NCBI RefSeq assembly: GCF_001039475.1
Contig: NZ_LELK01000001.1
Span: 1,383,607 to 1,447,606 of the forward strand
Length of the DNA: 64,000 nt
Source of the DNA: Guptibacillus hwajinpoensis
Lineage (GTDB): Bacteria; Bacillota; Bacilli; Bacillales; Guptibacillaceae
Direction: 5' to 3'
Shown here: one piece after another, positions 62,254-64,000 of the stretch
How positions within the stretch are numbered: position 1 is the first letter of the stretch
How the letters are laid out: each line of letters starts with the position of its first letter
The notes under the pieces: generated by a model
Told to the model about the DNA's origin: nothing
Databases searched by the model: none
What the model saw: only the letters and a program-made list of their open reading frames with translations
Position numbers and translations under genes: made by a program

Positions 62254-62973
62254 TTACGATTTATAATTATTAGATTGAACTAGTTCATCAAGGACACTTC
62301 CGATTTTATCATTAATCACAAGATCAGCATATGAATCATATTCTGTTGCTTCCTGGTTCACGATAACAAGTTTAGCACCATTTCTTTTTGCTTCCATCGG
62401 AAACACATTAGCAGGAGATACCTGTAACGATGATCCAAGAACAATAAAGAGATCGGCTTTTTTCGTTTCCATCTTCGCCTGATGTATGGCACTTAACGGC
62501 AATGGTTCACCAAACAACACGACTCCCGGTCTTTTAAAGCCTCCGCAAACGCATGTGATTTCATCGTTTAAGTACCCATCACTTGAAGCTTTATCACCAC
62601 ATTCATCGCAATAGATATCACATAACGTCCCATGCAATTCAGCTACATTTTGACTTCCAGCCTGTTGGTGAAAGCCATCAACATTTTGTGTAAGGATAAA
62701 ACCAACTTCTCCAGTTCGCTCCCACTCAGCCAGATGGTAATAACCCGCATGAGGGCGAGCACCTTTCAACTTTTGTATTCTTTGTTTATAAAATCGAACA
62801 AATAAATCTCGTTCGAATTGCATGGCGTCTCTACTTGCAAACTGAAGTGGGTCTACTTCATTCCACATTCCATCGATGGCAGAACGAAAATCAGGCAACC
62901 CACTCTCTGTACTCATCCCAGCACCAGTAAGAACAACAGTATGCTTGGCTTCTCGAAACATTTCTGTAAGCAT
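62254..62973 (-). CDS. Sir2 family NAD-dependent protein deacylase
   Basis: A 239-residue sirtuin. The NAD-binding GAGMSTESGLPDFRS is at residues 17-31. TQNVDGFH carries the active-site region and ELHGT the catalytic His. The zinc is held by the Cys pairs in CDECG and CVCGG. LGSSLQVSPA completes the fold. It removes acyl groups from lysines; in Bacillus it likely acts with an acetyltransferase on metabolic enzymes. The ATG (MLTEMF) follows GGTGAT. Confidence 0.92.
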   Translation of the reverse strand: MLTEMFREAKHTVVLTGAGMSTESGLPDFRSAIDGMWNEVDPLQFASRDAMQFERDLFVRFYKQRIQKLKGARPHAGYYHLAEWERTGEVGFILTQNVDGFHQQAGSQNVAELHGTLCDIYCDECGDKASSDGYLNDEITCVCGGFKRPGVVLFGEPLPLSAIHQAKMETKKADLFIVLGSSLQVSPANVFPMEAKRNGAKLVIVNQEATEYDSYADLVINDKIGSVLDELVQSNNYKS

Positions 62974-63147
62974 ATTAATCACCAGCTTTCATCTGTACGA
63001 ATAGTTATCAATTCACACATTTCACTTATTCTAAACCTTATTTCCTAATGTCTGTAAATTAAAACTACTTTTTGTTTACCTGTTTGAAATAGTATTGACT
63101 TCTTTTTTATAGATGGGAAATGCAATAGATCTTTTTGTACTTGTTAA

Positions 63148-63275
63148 TTTCCGCTCCAGGATGCTCGCTTTCCGCGGTGCGGGCGTTGAGCCTCCTTGCG
63201 CTCCAATTAGCTAAGTGTGGTTGTTGATTTAAAACACTTTCAATAGCAAAACTCTTTTAGAAAAGTTTCACTAGA
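63148..63275 (+). repeat. TTCCGCTCC repeat, internally deleted copy
   Basis: TTTCCGCTCCAGGATGCTCG and a shortened core (GCGGTGCGGGCGTTGAGCCTCC) join the right end near TTGCGCTCC. It has the same internal deletion as the copy at 47015, with extra substitutions. Confidence 0.85.
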
Positions 63276-63285
63276 GTAAAGCCTT

Positions 63286-63322
63286 CAAAAAAAGACGATG
63301 AGGGAGTTCCCTCATCGTCCTT
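63286..63322 (-). terminator. terminator of the BCCT gene
   Basis: GACGATGAGGGA and TCCCTCATCGTC pair around GT, with As on the left. Confidence 0.87.
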
Positions 63323-63331
63323 CTCTTATTG

Positions 63332-64000
63332 TTATTTCGTAGCAGGGGCTGTTTGATCGTCTGAATCAATGCCACCCTTTTTTTCTTTCCGTTTCTCTTT
63401 CTTAGGCTTTGGATCCTTTGCCACTAAATACTTCTCTTTCTTTAGTGCCTTATAGAAGGACACGGTCATCAAGATCATTATGATCGAGAACGGTAGTGCG
63501 GCGAGAATTAGTACATTCTGTAATGCCTGGAGACCGCCTGAATAAAGGAGAACGGCTGCCATTGCAGATTGTGTAACTCCCCATGTCAACTTCACGCTTG
63601 TTCCTGGATTTAACGAGCCGTATGTGGTTTGCATACCTAATACAAACGTAGCTGAGTCAGCAGATGTAATAAAGAATGTACCAATTAACGTAATCGCTAC
63701 AATCGATAGAACAATTCCAAGTGGATAGTTCTGGAAAGTACCGAATAATGACTCTTCCGTTGCTAGTGAAGCAATGTCTGCAATGCCCTGTTGTTGAATG
63801 TTAATAGCAGATATTCCAAACGTTGAGAACCATAGGAAACCAACGATTGACGGAACGAGAAGAACACCTACAAGAAATTCTCTAATTGTTCTTCCTCTAG
63901 AAACACGTGCAATGAAAATACCAACGAATGGAGACCATGAAATCCACCAAGCCCAATAGAAAATTGTCCAGTTGTTAATCCACTCACGGTTTTCAGGATT
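63332..64000 (-). CDS. BCCT family betaine/choline/carnitine transporter, 3' part
   Basis: The C-terminal part of a sodium-coupled osmolyte transporter; the gene runs off the right edge. The visible frame includes [19 protein letters not shown], which contains the Trp-rich signature of the family, then [10 protein letters not shown] and a [17 protein letters not shown] helix. The last 30 residues are a Lys-rich cytosolic tail ([11 protein letters not shown]), which often tunes activation by osmotic stress. It resembles OpuD of Bacillus. The internal Met at 63634 is not the start. Confidence 0.92.
   Translation of the reverse strand, partial: NPENREWINNWTIFYWAWWISWSPFVGIFIARVSRGRTIREFLVGVLLVPSIVGFLWFSTFGISAINIQQQGIADIASLATEESLFGTFQNYPLGIVLSIVAITLIGTFFITSADSATFVLGMQTTYGSLNPGTSVKLTWGVTQSAMAAVLLYSGGLQALQNVLILAALPFSIIMILMTVSFYKALKKEKYLVAKDPKPKKEKRKEKKGGIDSDDQTAPATK

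Overview
The window is chromosomal DNA of a low-to-moderate G+C, endospore-forming member of the Bacillaceae. The spore formation evidence is a three-gene GerA/GerB/GerC germinant receptor operon, a Spo0E-type phosphatase and three orphan KinA-like histidine kinases. Ribosome binding sites are strong (AGGAGG type), and GTG or TTG starts are common. A BCCT osmolyte transporter and the repeat families suggest a marine or alkaliphilic relative of Bacillus; the species cannot be fixed from sequence alone. No rRNA, tRNA, CRISPR array or complete transposase gene was seen.

Layout. 1-1137: a small membrane protein and a selenoprotein gene read through an in-frame TGA. 1138-2475: a tandem array of about 120-bp stem-loop repeats (five copies identical) and a 20-bp-phased CGCGGATAT array. 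2549-5194: isocitrate lyase, a shortened malate-synthase-like protein and a 48-residue Cys-rich peptide in one operon. 5.5-11.4 kb: thioredoxin-like protein, DUF1206 protein and the mntABCD manganese importer with a recognisable MntR site and a long leader. 11.4-23.9 kb: USP-HTH fusion, sensor kinase, GAF/PucR regulator with an M20 hydrolase, NmrA-like protein, germinant receptor, deoD and a DUF420 protein. 24-30 kb: a pentose phosphate cluster (zwf, gnd, rpiA) enclosing a cyclase-family gene. 30-33.3 kb: UspA and two NCS2 permeases. 33.3-33.7 kb: a second locus of the 120-bp repeats.

34-47 kb: deacetylase lipoprotein, small proteins, two more kinases, YihY, LCP, SEC-C, AlkD, acetyltransferase, CAP protein, signal peptidase, HAD phosphatase and RsbR paralogue. 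47-51.5 kb: a SwrC-like RND pump divergent from its likely TetR regulator, with matching operators. 51.5-57 kb: sigma-like factor, alternative ribosomal protein L31, an iron-linked small-gene cluster, DUF421 protein and RecQ. 56.8-57 kb: a cloverleaf MITE with an 8-bp target duplication. 57.6-64 kb: NrnB-type nanoRNase, acyl-CoA ligase, LOG-family protein, acetyltransferase, Sir2 deacetylase and the 3' end of a BCCT transporter.

The most interesting signals are: the Sec-encoding TGA with a fitting hairpin; the covarying repeat family that provides the stop codon of the gene before it at both of its loci, where both genes end in strikingly A/C-rich third codon positions; the malate synthase homologue lacking its catalytic C-terminal part; the leader of mntA; and a GC-rich palindromic repeat present in filled, truncated and collapsed forms.
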